Source of the DNA: Endotrypanum monterogeii
Taxonomy: Eukaryota > Euglenozoa > Kinetoplastea > Trypanosomatida > Trypanosomatidae
NCBI GenBank assembly: GCA_000333855.2
Contig: CM007316.1
Coordinates: 643,833-654,596, forward strand
Reading direction: 5' to 3'
DNA length: 10,764 nt
Part shown: piece by piece, positions 1 to 8,361 of the stretch
Numbering within the stretch: the stretch's first letter is position 1
How the letters are laid out: each line of letters opens with the position of its first letter
Translations under genes and position numbers: made by a program
Notes under the pieces: generated by a model
Seen by the model: the letters and a program-made list of their open reading frames with translations, nothing else
What the model was told of the DNA's origin: nothing
The model's database searches: none

Positions 1-270
1 ATATATGTATATATAGAAGTTACTGCCAAATTCTATCCATTGTTTCACACGTGAGGACGCATCATCGGCACAAGCAGAAGCAAAGCGCGGTGTGTTGAGC
101 GACCTTCGAAAAGAGTGTAAGGTCACAGCGTCGGGCAACTTTAGAATGTGCTTCCCTGCAAAAGGCACACTTCTAGCTATAATCGCCTTTCCTAAAATCT
201 ATTTAAAAAAAAAAAACTAAATCACGAGCAAAACAGTTCTAGGGTAGAAGCATGCTGCTTTCCTCAAAAC

Positions 271-299
271 AATATATATATATATATATATGTATATAT
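271..299. repeat. (TA)n microsatellite
   Basis: Alternating TA with one G interruption near 292. A typical kinetoplastid intergenic simple repeat with no evident function. Confidence 0.9.
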
Positions 300-1463
300 G
301 AAGATATCGTGCACAAGGAATAAAAACTGGTGTAAGCGGCAATTCTATGGGAGGAGTTGGAGTGAATAAGCGGGGCGGGGGTCCACCCTCAAAGCAATTA
401 CAGAGAAAGTACTTCTTTCTTAATTTACAGTATTTAAAAAAAAAACACGGTAAAATGCTGCCGAAGTGACCCCCCCCTCCACAGATACACACTCTTGTCT
501 CTCACTCGATCCTTGTATCATCCTGAGACAAGCATGTTGTGTCACAGGCAGACAACACAACTAGTACGCAATTCCCTAGCACCACGTCATGTGAAAGAAA
601 CACTTCGTAAAAGTAAACAGTCTTTTGGTCATCAAATCATCAGTCATCGGATGCGTAGATTTTTTTGTTCTCTTCGATGGGATTCTTCTCTCATCGACTT
701 TTGATCGCTCACGTCTGGCGCGCCACCATTGCCACGCAAACGTATTCGCGAAGTGATACCGTCGCTCCACACAGACCACTCTCCGTGTGACGCTCCCGAC
801 GAGGTCATCGATTTCCCCCCTCGTAGAAGTTCGGCACCAGGAATTTATTATGCATGGTAGGAGTGGAGGAGTTGACTCCGAGGAGGAGGAGATCAATACA
901 CCCCTCTTCGATTCGTTGCTGGCGAGCATAGGTGTCCAAGACCTGCAGATGTATGCGAGAGGCCACACCGATATGCCTCTAGTGAAGCGGCGTGCGCTGT
1001 CTTGCTCTCTCTCTCCATGGCAGACGGAAGATACATATATCTTCCCCCCCCCCTCCTTCTTTTCTGTCTGGGAACCACTCGATGATGGTGACGACACATA
1101 GGAAAACTAAATTGATGGAGAGAAAATGAAAGCGCGTCGACTGAGACAGTCACACTCATGACGAGGAGACCCAAACGCGAAACTTCAATCTACTCCGTTA
1201 ATGTGAAGTGAGATCATCGCCCGCAAACATATCTATAAAAGAGCTCAGGGGGTGCAAATGCGCTTCATCACCACCCCCGATAGACGGGAAAGACTGAAAA
1301 AGGTACAGCGAAAAGAAAAAACGACATGTTTGGGACTTCGGCCAATTCAGCCAAAGGAACCAAAAAAAAAAAAGAATACCAACACAGGACCCGCACAACG
1401 TTCATGCTCATGCTGACGCGGCTCAAAAAAAAAAAAATGTAGCAACCGGTAGGATATTATAGT

Positions 1464-1482
1464 TATATATATATATATATAT
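1464..1482. repeat. (TA)n microsatellite
   Basis: Nineteen bases of uninterrupted alternating TA, just downstream (in the minus direction) of the acceptor-like site at 1505. Confidence 0.9.
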
Positions 1483-1504
1483 CATCTATAGAGCGCAGTG
1501 AGAT

Positions 1505-1530
1505 CTGAAACCAGAAAAAAAAAAAAGAAA
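1505..1530 (-). promoter_or_regulatory. Candidate trans-splice acceptor without a recognised gene
   Basis: Read on the minus strand, this is a run of about 20 pyrimidines with a twelve-T core, ending in GGTTTCAG. That is the classic layout of a spliced-leader acceptor, with AG at 1506-1505. The first ATG behind it, at 1485, runs through the TA repeat and stops within about 20 codons. The next ATGs, at 1411 and 1405, open a 47-codon frame ending at 1268. No long gene follows inside the window, so the site may serve a gene beyond position 1, a short or non-coding transcript, or may only help place the poly(A) site of the 1147-residue gene. Confidence 0.45.
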
Positions 1531-1819
1531 TGTTTGCCCTGTCGGATGCGGCAAAAACCATCTGCGCCTTCTATGGGGAATATATCTACTATGATCCTTT
1601 GGATCTCAACGAGAAATTAGAGAGATGCACAAAAACACTCGCTACTGGACCCGATACCACGCAGCGACCACTGGAAAGGCGTGTGAAACCCCCTTTCTGT
1701 CATCCGTCAAGGCGCCTCCCGCGCTACCCTTCCCATGTCCCTATCCCCGGTGTGCATCCCACAATCTTTTTTTTTTGTGTGTGTGTGGGTAGAGCTTGTT
1801 TGAGCGGCGAAACATTGAC

Positions 1820-4800
1820 TCAAAACTCAACGTCCTGCTGGCGTAGCACACCGAAACTCTTCGCCATTTTCGAGATGTACGATGGCTTTTTTGTGATTTG
1901 CGGACGGAAAGTGCACTTGTCCAACTCCGCCTGGGTGACTGCTTCCTCCTGTTCCTTGCGCTTGGATTCCACCAGTCGTCGCTTCTCATTTAACGACATC
2001 TGGTAAGCCGGGTAGTTTCGACGACTCAATACCGATTGCAGACCATCATTGCACCTGGCGTTTACTTTTGGCCGAAAGGTTAGCCCCTCCACCTCCTCCG
2101 CCTCCGCGCGCTTTTTGGCGGCCTCCAGTCGTTTCAGCCTCCGTTTTTCCTCCATGTGCAGTCGATCAAAACAGCTGGGGCGCTCCGCTGATGCTTTGTT
2201 CCCGTGCTCACGACAGAGACGTCGTTCCTCCTCCCTCATTGCACGGGCTGCTGGTGATATTGTGGGATGGAACGTGCAGGGATCCACGTAGGGCGATACG
2301 TGTGGCTTCACGAACGAGGACGTAAATGGAATGCGATTCTTTTCCATCTGCTCAACAATGGAGGACGTCTCAGGCCCCAGAGACCCGCGTAGAAGCGAGT
2401 TGGATACCATTTTTTGCACCAGTCGTGTGCTGGTATCTGTAGTGCTGGGTGTGAAGGCGGGTGTTATCTGTCGCTCGAGCTCGCGAACCGTTCGAGCACG
2501 GTTCATGTAGTATGCGTTTTGACGGAGAAGAAATTCATCAAAAAGTGCGGCACGGAGACTTTCTTCTGCCGTTTCTTCCACCCTTTCTTTGTTTGCATCA
2601 GGATACAGTGCGTGCGTCTGTGATCCGCGCCGGGAATGATACTTCCGCTTCGCATCCTGCTCCTCGAGGAGTGCGACTGCCATGGGCGACCGGTAAGATG
2701 TCTCGACTACAGGAAGCCGTTTCCCATCTCCCGCTGTCGTGTGGACCCCATCGTCTGACGACGGCAATGCATCCGCATCTACCTTGACTCTTGATGCTAC
2801 AGCCTTCTCCCAGTCCGTTTGTAGTAGGGTACCCATAAAGAGGCTGAACATGTCACGCACACGCACCGAGCCGCCACCGTTGCCACGAGAGTTGCGAGAC
2901 CCCATTGGAATAATGCCACACTGACGCCGAAGAAGAAGCATTTCCTCCCGTGCGAGACGACGGTACTCCATTTCCTGGTCTACTATTTGCCGACGTGAGG
3001 CTGCAGCTGAGAGAGTCGCAGGATAGAGCCGATCATAGACCGTCTGTAGAGTAGCCCTCAGCGTGGAATTGTCCGGGTGCGTTGCAGCCAACTTTGGTTG
3101 CGCAACAGTGGTGGGAATTCCCTCGATGTCGGGTGCAGATGCCTTTTCTTCGTCCTGTAGTATCTTTTGCAGCTCGCGCCGCTGGGCACGCCGCACCATC
3201 GCTCGTGTTCCAGGAGACAGCAGCGGTGTAAAGGTGCACTCTGCCATTTCCTTGGCCTCCATCTCATGCTTGACATTTTGCTGGCGCCACTCCGTCGGTC
3301 GCGTCAGGGACGTCTGTTCATGCGTATGGGTGAAGCAAGATGCCTCTGCTGTCGGACACTCCTTCCGTTGTAGGGCAGCCGGCTTCAATATCCGTTCCCC
3401 GCCTACGTGTGACGCATCCCCGAAGCCCTGAAGCGCCTTCTGACTGACGTGAAAGTTGGTATTCGGTGGTAGCGCTGAATCGACATGGCGGCCATCAGAG
3501 GAGGCAGCTATTGCATTTGAATGTGGAACACGTTCTCTTGACGATAACGCAGGCTTCCGTAAGTCTTTATGAAGTGCATTGTGCCCTTGTTGCTTTCCAC
3601 CGGCAGTCGGTGCGGTGGGAAGAGTGGCATCAGTACTGGTCCGATCCCTCACGGGTGTCATCTCCAACGAAGTAAATGTGGTGGAGGGCACCGATGGCGC
3701 GGTAAAAAAATCAGCTGTGGTTCTTTCCGGAGATAAATCCCCCCGCGTCCCCAAAATCGATGGGGAACCCCTGCGGTGTCCATCGCCAGCAGGCGCCGTC
3801 GACCCAAAGCCCCCGGGTAGCGCTGGTGACATTCCTGGTGTTTGAGGCCTCATGTCCAACGTCTTGTAGAGGTCAACGAGCATCGACGACGCATCCACTT
3901 TGACCGGGCTAATGCCACTCACATCCGCACTGAGTGCTGGGCGGATAACAAAACGACTACCGTTAACACTCCTACCGATCGCCGACATTTCCCCGGAGCA
4001 GGTCGTGGTTTTCGTCGGCGTGTAGCCTGTCTCACTGAGCGATGCGCGGGCGTTACTTTCGGTGATGTTGCCACATGTCATCGATATTTCACGAATTGGT
4101 GACTCCCCGTCCATGACGTTACTTCGGCCCAGTCCAGAATCGCCAAGAAGCTCGTCGAGAACAATCGCTGCCGCGTTCGGAACGGCAAAGGGAGGCCGTG
4201 GGCGTTTCTGGAAAAACTGTCGCTCCTGTATGAGAAGTTCACCACTTATCATTGTCTCTGTCGGTGAAGTCGGTGCGTCGACTTTCTCCCCGCTGGGGTG
4301 AAGAGGCCGTGTCGGCCATCGGCGCGATACTGTAGAGGAGTCGACAGCTTTCGAGCTGCGATTGAAATTTGCGCGAAGTTGCTCAAGCGCAGTTGTTCGA
4401 GTCGCCGCCCACTCTGCCGAGTCAGCGTGCCGTGAGGAAACCGATAAAGCCGTAGCAGCTGACGCGACTCTTGACGCGTCGTCATCAGTGCTCATATCAC
4501 CAGGTGTCATGGGCAGTTGGCGCTGCGTGCGCGGAGTCGCCGTGCGCTCGACTTCACATGCACCAGCCAGGGTTTTGAATGTCACGTAAGACGTCGTGTG
4601 CCCGCTGTTCTTCTGTGCTTTCAAAGACGCTTCGAGCTCCACTTGCCTCCTCAGCTCCTCCGGTACGGTAACGTCGTCGACTGGCACGATAACTTCAATG
4701 GTACTGCCTCCCTGAGGATGCTTCCTACTTGCAGCGTCAGTCAATTCATCCTGTCTAACGGCATTATCTTCAAAGGAATGGCCGATTTCACGACCCTCCC

Positions 4801-5263
4801 TTCTGTAGTCATCCCAGTCCATACGCAGTAAGTGGCTCCTCTCGAATCCCGACGGGCCACTACCAGTCGGGTCTATCGCTACAGATGACATAGCATCCAT
4901 GCAGGAATCTAACGGCTGCGTAGTGTACGTCACGGGGATCAGAGCAGCACTTAAACAATTATGAAAAGCGCTGCTAGCGATATCGTCGACATAGTCGTGG
5001 GATTCGGCCCTGCTGATTGATGGACTGTGTTGACCAGCTGCGCAGACTTCAGTAGGGGAGATGCAGCGAAATCTGGAAAACTTTTCAACGGTTGTATTCA
5101 AAAATGAGTTCTCTTCAACTCTCTGTGGTAGCCGTGATGCAGTCGGAGACGAAGAAGCGAGCTCCGTGATAGACTGGTGTGTTGTACACGTTTCTTTACG
5201 GATGGAAACCGTCTTTTCGTTCATCGCTGCGTTGTTGAGTGTCCCCGGTGAGGTAGACTTCAT
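1820..5263 (-). CDS. Large conserved-type hypothetical protein with C-terminal charged-helix / T-F-x-P modules (1147 aa)
   Basis: I do not recognise a named family. Residues 1 to about 650 are rich in Ser, Thr, Pro and Ala, look disordered, and carry many SP/TP sites (around 333, 415, 452, 475-480, 511 and 536) that could be proline-directed kinase targets. From about 655 the chain becomes highly charged and helical, with a repeated short motif, [C/L]-T-F-x-P-x-[I/L/V]: F678, F998, F1063 and F1119 are clear copies, and F937 and F984 are weaker ones. The last copies lie 65 and 56 residues apart. The copies at F1063 and F1119 each follow an E-K-R-R-L-containing helix that may form a coiled coil. 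There is no signal peptide, membrane segment or catalytic motif that I can see. Such helix plus F-x-P repeats recall cytoskeletal or ciliary proteins of protists; that is an inference from memory of similar motifs. The start is the first ATG of the frame: an in-frame TAA lies about 12 codons upstream and a splice acceptor sits just before it. The stop is TGA. It is the last gene of the minus-strand set in the window. Confidence 0.93.
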   Translation of the reverse strand: MKSTSPGTLNNAAMNEKTVSIRKETCTTHQSITELASSSPTASRLPQRVEENSFLNTTVEKFSRFRCISPTEVCAAGQHSPSISRAESHDYVDDIASSAFHNCLSAALIPVTYTTQPLDSCMDAMSSVAIDPTGSGPSGFERSHLLRMDWDDYRREGREIGHSFEDNAVRQDELTDAASRKHPQGGSTIEVIVPVDDVTVPEELRRQVELEASLKAQKNSGHTTSYVTFKTLAGACEVERTATPRTQRQLPMTPGDMSTDDDASRVASAATALSVSSRHADSAEWAATRTTALEQLRANFNRSSKAVDSSTVSRRWPTRPLHPSGEKVDAPTSPTETMISGELLIQERQFFQKRPRPPFAVPNAAAIVLDELLGDSGLGRSNVMDGESPIREISMTCGNITESNARASLSETGYTPTKTTTCSGEMSAIGRSVNGSRFVIRPALSADVSGISPVKVDASSMLVDLYKTLDMRPQTPGMSPALPGGFGSTAPAGDGHRRGSPSILGTRGDLSPERTTADFFTAPSVPSTTFTSLEMTPVRDRTSTDATLPTAPTAGGKQQGHNALHKDLRKPALSSRERVPHSNAIAASSDGRHVDSALPPNTNFHVSQKALQGFGDASHVGGERILKPAALQRKECPTAEASCFTHTHEQTSLTRPTEWRQQNVKHEMEAKEMAECTFTPLLSPGTRAMVRRAQRRELQKILQDEEKASAPDIEGIPTTVAQPKLAATHPDNSTLRATLQTVYDRLYPATLSAAASRRQIVDQEMEYRRLAREEMLLLRRQCGIIPMGSRNSRGNGGGSVRVRDMFSLFMGTLLQTDWEKAVASRVKVDADALPSSDDGVHTTAGDGKRLPVVETSYRSPMAVALLEEQDAKRKYHSRRGSQTHALYPDANKERVEETAEESLRAALFDEFLLRQNAYYMNRARTVRELERQITPAFTPSTTDTSTRLVQKMVSNSLLRGSLGPETSSIVEQMEKNRIPFTSSFVKPHVSPYVDPCTFHPTISPAARAMREEERRLCREHGNKASAERPSCFDRLHMEEKRRLKRLEAAKKRAEAEEVEGLTFRPKVNARCNDGLQSVLSRRNYPAYQMSLNEKRRLVESKRKEQEEAVTQAELDKCTFRPQITKKPSYISKMAKSFGVLRQQDVEF

Positions 5264-5278
5264 CCTCGACTCGACCAG

Positions 5279-5294
5279 CTGAAATGAAAAGGTG
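5279..5294 (-). promoter_or_regulatory. Probable spliced-leader acceptor for the 1147-residue gene
   Basis: The minus strand reads CACCTTTTCATTTCAG, with AG at 5280-5279, followed by only 15 bases before the ATG at 5263. The pyrimidine tract is short and interrupted. Upstream of it the minus strand is purine-rich, because the plus strand carries the pyrimidines at 5341-5395. If this site is used, the 5' UTR apart from the spliced leader is unusually short. An alternative AG lies near 5313 (minus-strand CTAG). Confidence 0.5.
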
Positions 5295-5393
5295 CAGCTT
5301 TAGGCAGTGTTCTAGCTCGTGTGCAGGAAAATGTAGTCAGCCTCTGTCTATTCCTATCACCTGCGTAACTTCTCTCCCTTTCCTTCTATTTCC

Positions 5394-5394
<1 letters not shown>

Positions 5395-5434
<40 letters not shown>

Positions 5435-5435
5435 C
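5395..5435. repeat. (TG)n followed by (CG)n, alternating purine-pyrimidine tract
   Basis: About 34 bases of TG dinucleotides pass directly into CGCGCG on the plus strand. Such alternating sequence can adopt Z-DNA. It lies about 130 bases ahead of the start of the 1147-residue gene. On the plus strand it follows a pyrimidine-rich stretch (5341-5395) and ends in CAG at 5434-5436, resembling a plus-strand splice acceptor. A similar composite tract occurs at 9224-9260. Confidence 0.9.
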
Positions 5436-5530
5436 AGTGACACTTCAAGTGCAGCGTCGACGCTTACCTACAAACGTACCTATCCAGATACTGCCGCTAC
5501 ACACCAGTAGAATCTCTGATGCAGCAAACG

Positions 5531-5549
5531 ATAATAATAATAATAATAA
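5531..5549. repeat. (ATA)n trinucleotide run
   Basis: Six ATA units. A shorter copy of the same kind of run (ATAATAATA) occurs near 10340-10350. Function unknown. Confidence 0.85.
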
Positions 5550-6785
5550 CAAAAGGGAGAAAGATCTTTGCATTCAGGGAAGTTGATGAAGAAAAAGGGG
5601 CCATCGACGAAAGAATTCAGATAACCGAAAACGGACTGATATCCACCAACCTCGAGAAACAAAACGAATGCTGTTTAATATAATATTGCATCGTCGCTAA
5701 TCATAAGTATATTTTTGAACATGAATTTCTTTGATTCGTCGGAGGAGGAGGAGCAAATCAGACATATTTCACACTAGTCACGCTTAGAAATGCCTCTCTT
5801 TTGTTTCCCTCGGGCACCACTCAGGGGGTACACCGACGAGGAAAAAAAAATTGTCGCTTTCCCTCCCCCTTCCTCTGCGGACCTGTTTTTCTCTCATTTA
5901 CCTGCACCTTGGTTGTTGTGATTTTTTGATTTATTACTGCGCAACCGAGAAATAATATGCAACGAGGATGCATCGATATGAATTAAAAAAAAAAAAGCAC
6001 CCTCGCTAGCCTCCATTGCTTCCACTGTCCCTACTCAGTTAACTATAGGAGAAAAGGAAAATAACTTTTGCCCCTTTTTTGTATATCTACTCTTTCACGC
6101 AAGGTCATACATTAGCCCGCTCCTCCTGCGGCTGCCTGCTACAGAACCAGGACCCAAGCGCTAGTGCGTCATGAATAAGGAGGAACATCCACGAGGAACA
6201 CATCTTCGTGAATGACTCCTTCTTCCCTCACACCATGTCCACACCGCACTGCGGACTGAATTGCAAATGTCTCCGTAATGGTCTTCGTTCAGCCGAACCA
6301 AAAAAAAAAAAAATTGCGGGGGCAAGACCCACAGAGTGCAGCAGAGCCAGGAATCCTGGGGAACTTGATTATCATACGTGGTGGAGAAGGGGCAGACAGA
6401 CGCTGTTGGGGGGTGGCTCTTAGTTTGACGCTATTGAGATGATGGTGGAGGTCCACACATCCGTTTTGAGATATTTCCCCAAACCTAATGTGGATGCAGC
6501 TCTGTCGCCCACCGGGAATCTCAAGTGACATCTGCACCATGGTGAGAACTCCGTTCTGCCTTTTGGAGTTTAAAGGGTAAAGGACCCTACCCTGCAGTCA
6601 TTCTTCCTGAGGTGCTCCTCTCGTCTAACAGGGGTGGGTGGGTGAAAAAGGGGGACTGGTATGCCGAGGGTGACTGCCTCTAGAGACTAAGCTCAACGAT
6701 GATCCCCAATTGCATCCAAAGAGTCCTCCTTTAGTGGATTTACGATGGTCGAGACAGTCCGCACCCACAGCGTGGGGCGCCTCCC

Positions 6786-7685
6786 TCACAGGTTCACTTG
6801 GCCGCCAAGTTTGTGTGCGTTGCGCCGATGGACAAGCTCGCAAGCGGTAACGTAGCGCTCGAGTTGATCCTTGGCCTCATCAGACAGTCCGTGCACAAAA
6901 TTAAGCTTTTCCGACTCGCACTGCCCCAGGTACCACCCCGTAAAAAACTCTACAAAGTCGTACGGAAATCCCAACTCATCCTCATCTGTCTGCCGATCCC
7001 AGAGGTCAGCAGATGGGGCGGCATGTCGTGTGTCCGCAGGCACTCCAAGTGCTTCAGCCACCTGAAACACCTCACTTTTGTGAAGATCCGAGATAAGCTG
7101 CACATCAACGACACCATCACCTGCCTTGCAGTAGTAGCCCAGATAAAAATCTTCGTCTTTGTTTCCAGTTCCCATAACGATTGCCGGCGTACCTTCTTGA
7201 CTAAGAAGCTGGGCCACGTAGTAGCTCGCTGGAGTACGCATGTAGCTACGCAGTTGCCCACGGGCGAAGTCACCGCCGCTAATGCCAACAGCCTTTTCGA
7301 TGAGGTCTGCAAGAAGTGAATGGAACTCGGTTTGGTTCACAACAACTTCCGTAGCACCGCACGCAGCGATATTTTCCTTCCCCCGCCGAAGCGCCCACTC
7401 ACTACTGTGAATCGGTTGGCAGAGCCCCACGTTTTTTTCTATTGGACTTTCTGGCGACTGCATTGCACGGGCACACAACGCGAGGACCACTGCTGAGTCA
7501 ATCCCGCCAGACACACTCGTCACGCAAGCCTTCAAGTTGCTTCGCCGCATATAATCATTAAGTTTGGTGCACTTCTTCTCGATCCACGCAGTCGGGTTGA
7601 ATGCACGGCCCTTACGCTGCTCGCAAAGCACGCGCTGGAGCTCGGGATGCAGAGGTGCCACCGGCATCACTTGTCCTCTATCCAT
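6786..7685 (-). CDS. NAD+ synthetase, NadE type (299 aa)
   Basis: The enzyme adenylates nicotinic acid adenine dinucleotide with ATP and amidates it to NAD+, the last step of the Preiss-Handler and de novo routes. Residue numbers count from the ATG at 7685. The ATP-pyrophosphatase P-loop SGGIDS is at 59-64. GTGNKDED (172-179), the KAGDGVVDV substrate segment (187-195), PSADLW (224-229) and QTDEDELGFPYD (232-243) all match the NadE fold. About 299 residues fits the short, single-domain form; there is no N-terminal nitrilase/glutaminase domain such as animal and fungal enzymes have, so ammonia is the likely nitrogen source unless a separate amidotransferase helps. I chose this start over an ATG at 7811 because the 42 extra residues are encoded by pyrimidine-tract DNA, every plausible splice acceptor (7772, 7748, 7738, 7700) lies downstream of 7811, no ATG lies between 7771 and 7685, and the NadE homology begins soon after. 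No targeting signal is obvious, so it is probably cytosolic. Stop codon TGA. Confidence 0.95.
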   Translation of the reverse strand: MDRGQVMPVAPLHPELQRVLCEQRKGRAFNPTAWIEKKCTKLNDYMRRSNLKACVTSVSGGIDSAVVLALCARAMQSPESPIEKNVGLCQPIHSSEWALRRGKENIAACGATEVVVNQTEFHSLLADLIEKAVGISGGDFARGQLRSYMRTPASYYVAQLLSQEGTPAIVMGTGNKDEDFYLGYYCKAGDGVVDVQLISDLHKSEVFQVAEALGVPADTRHAAPSADLWDRQTDEDELGFPYDFVEFFTGWYLGQCESEKLNFVHGLSDEAKDQLERYVTACELVHRRNAHKLGGQVNL

Positions 7686-7771
7686 CGAATACTGAGACGC
7701 TATTGAAGAGGAAAAAAGAGTGAAGGTGTTTGAAGTTCTAGAGAACCCTTGCCCCACAAAAAAAAAAAGTA

Positions 7772-7791
7772 CTGGAAGAAAAGAAAAACAA
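7772..7791 (-). promoter_or_regulatory. Probable spliced-leader acceptor for NAD+ synthetase
   Basis: The minus strand reads TTGTTTTTCTTTTCTTCCAG, a strong pyrimidine tract with AG at 7773-7772. It gives an 86-base 5' UTR free of ATG. A second good candidate, CTCTTTTTTCCTCTTCAATAG with AG at 7701-7700, would leave 14 bases; AGs at 7749-7748 and 7739-7738 are weaker. All choices exclude the ATG at 7811. Confidence 0.6.
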
Positions 7792-7876
7792 TTGTATGTC
7801 CACAGTGACATTTCTTTATTGCGTATGTATGGAGGGGGGGGGGACGAAGTGATCCGGACCTATATCCACACACACC

Positions 7877-7899
7877 TATATATATATATATATATATAT
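7877..7899. repeat. (TA)n microsatellite
   Basis: Twenty-three bases of alternating TA, about 190 bases upstream of the NAD+ synthetase start and outside the predicted mature mRNA. Confidence 0.9.
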
Positions 7900-8361
7900 C
7901 CTCGACGTTTACAGGCCGGTGCGCTGTGAAGTCATCCAAGTGCAGGGTGTGAGTGCCTTCTGTTGATCATACATATATTCCCTGACAACATACTGTTGTC
8001 TGCCCCGATGACATCCTCGTCTGAGCCCTGAGGGTGAAGGTAGATGACGCATGAGAGATACATCTCTTCTCAGCATCCTACCATTTTTTTTTCGCCCCCA
8101 TCTCGTCAGGATGACACTCAGATATACTGGAAGGTGGGCGGTGCTTTAGTTTCTATTTTTCTTTTATGTCGCTTTTTTTTTTATCTCTGAAGTATATAAT
8201 TGACCTACATTTGTATCAGCATGATTCCCCGCGTTACCAACAGTTAAGAATTGAGTTGCTTCCTGCCCCGAGCACGTGCATCATGTTTTCGCTCTTTTTC
8301 TTTTTCTTTTTTGATGAAGGGAGGGGGTGTTACGACGTGCCGCAAGGTATTGAATCCTCAA

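Larger units (their letters stand above)
1..1819. other. Non-coding spacer downstream of the 1147-residue gene
   Basis: I see no convincing gene here. The part next to 1819 must include the 3' UTR of the minus-strand gene ending at 1820. The stretch holds (TA)n tracts at 271-299 and 1464-1482, poly(A) runs at 205-216, 436-445, 1362-1373, 1425-1437 and 1515-1526, and a C-run near 471-478. On the minus strand the poly(A) runs read as poly(T), typical of trypanosomatid processing signals. Open frames do exist on both strands between about 576 and 1101, but the longest ones begin with GTG rather than ATG, and those on the minus strand run through the UTR-like pyrimidine runs. The section 680-1020 is less AT-rich than the rest and could be decayed coding DNA, which I cannot prove. 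Confidence 0.7.
5264..6785. other. Spacer between NAD+ synthetase and the 1147-residue gene
   Basis: About 1.5 kb with no confident gene. It must contain the 3' UTR of NAD+ synthetase (next to 6785) and the 5' UTR of the next gene (next to 5264). It holds a composite (TG)n(CG)n tract at 5395-5435, an (ATA)n run at 5531-5549, and poly(A) runs at 5985-5996 and 6300-6313 that read as poly(T) processing signals on the minus strand. An 83-codon ATG frame on the minus strand (6540 to 6289) ends in phenylalanines encoded by the poly(T) run, so I treat it as chance. A plus-strand frame of 54 codons (5519-5683) is discussed under findings. Confidence 0.7.

Noticed and set aside
576..1097. Minus-strand 173-codon frame as a gene
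   Set aside because: Its upstream end is a GTG, not ATG; the first ATG is more than 50 codons in, and composition (Arg/Ser/Trp/Cys-rich) looks like chance reading.
1198..1398. Minus-strand 66-codon frame with FFFW stretches
   Set aside because: It begins with a TTG and consists largely of translated poly(T) tracts.
1530..2006. Plus-strand 158-codon frame and many plus-strand frames between 2049 and 5282
   Set aside because: Most lie opposite the 1147-residue gene and are shadows of its coding sequence; the one at 1530 starts in spacer and ends inside that gene.
6289..6540. Minus-strand 83-codon ATG frame just downstream of NAD+ synthetase
   Set aside because: It ends in phenylalanines encoded by the poly(T) run at 6300-6313, which is more likely an RNA-processing signal, and I recognise nothing in the product. 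It sits where the NAD+ synthetase 3' UTR is expected.
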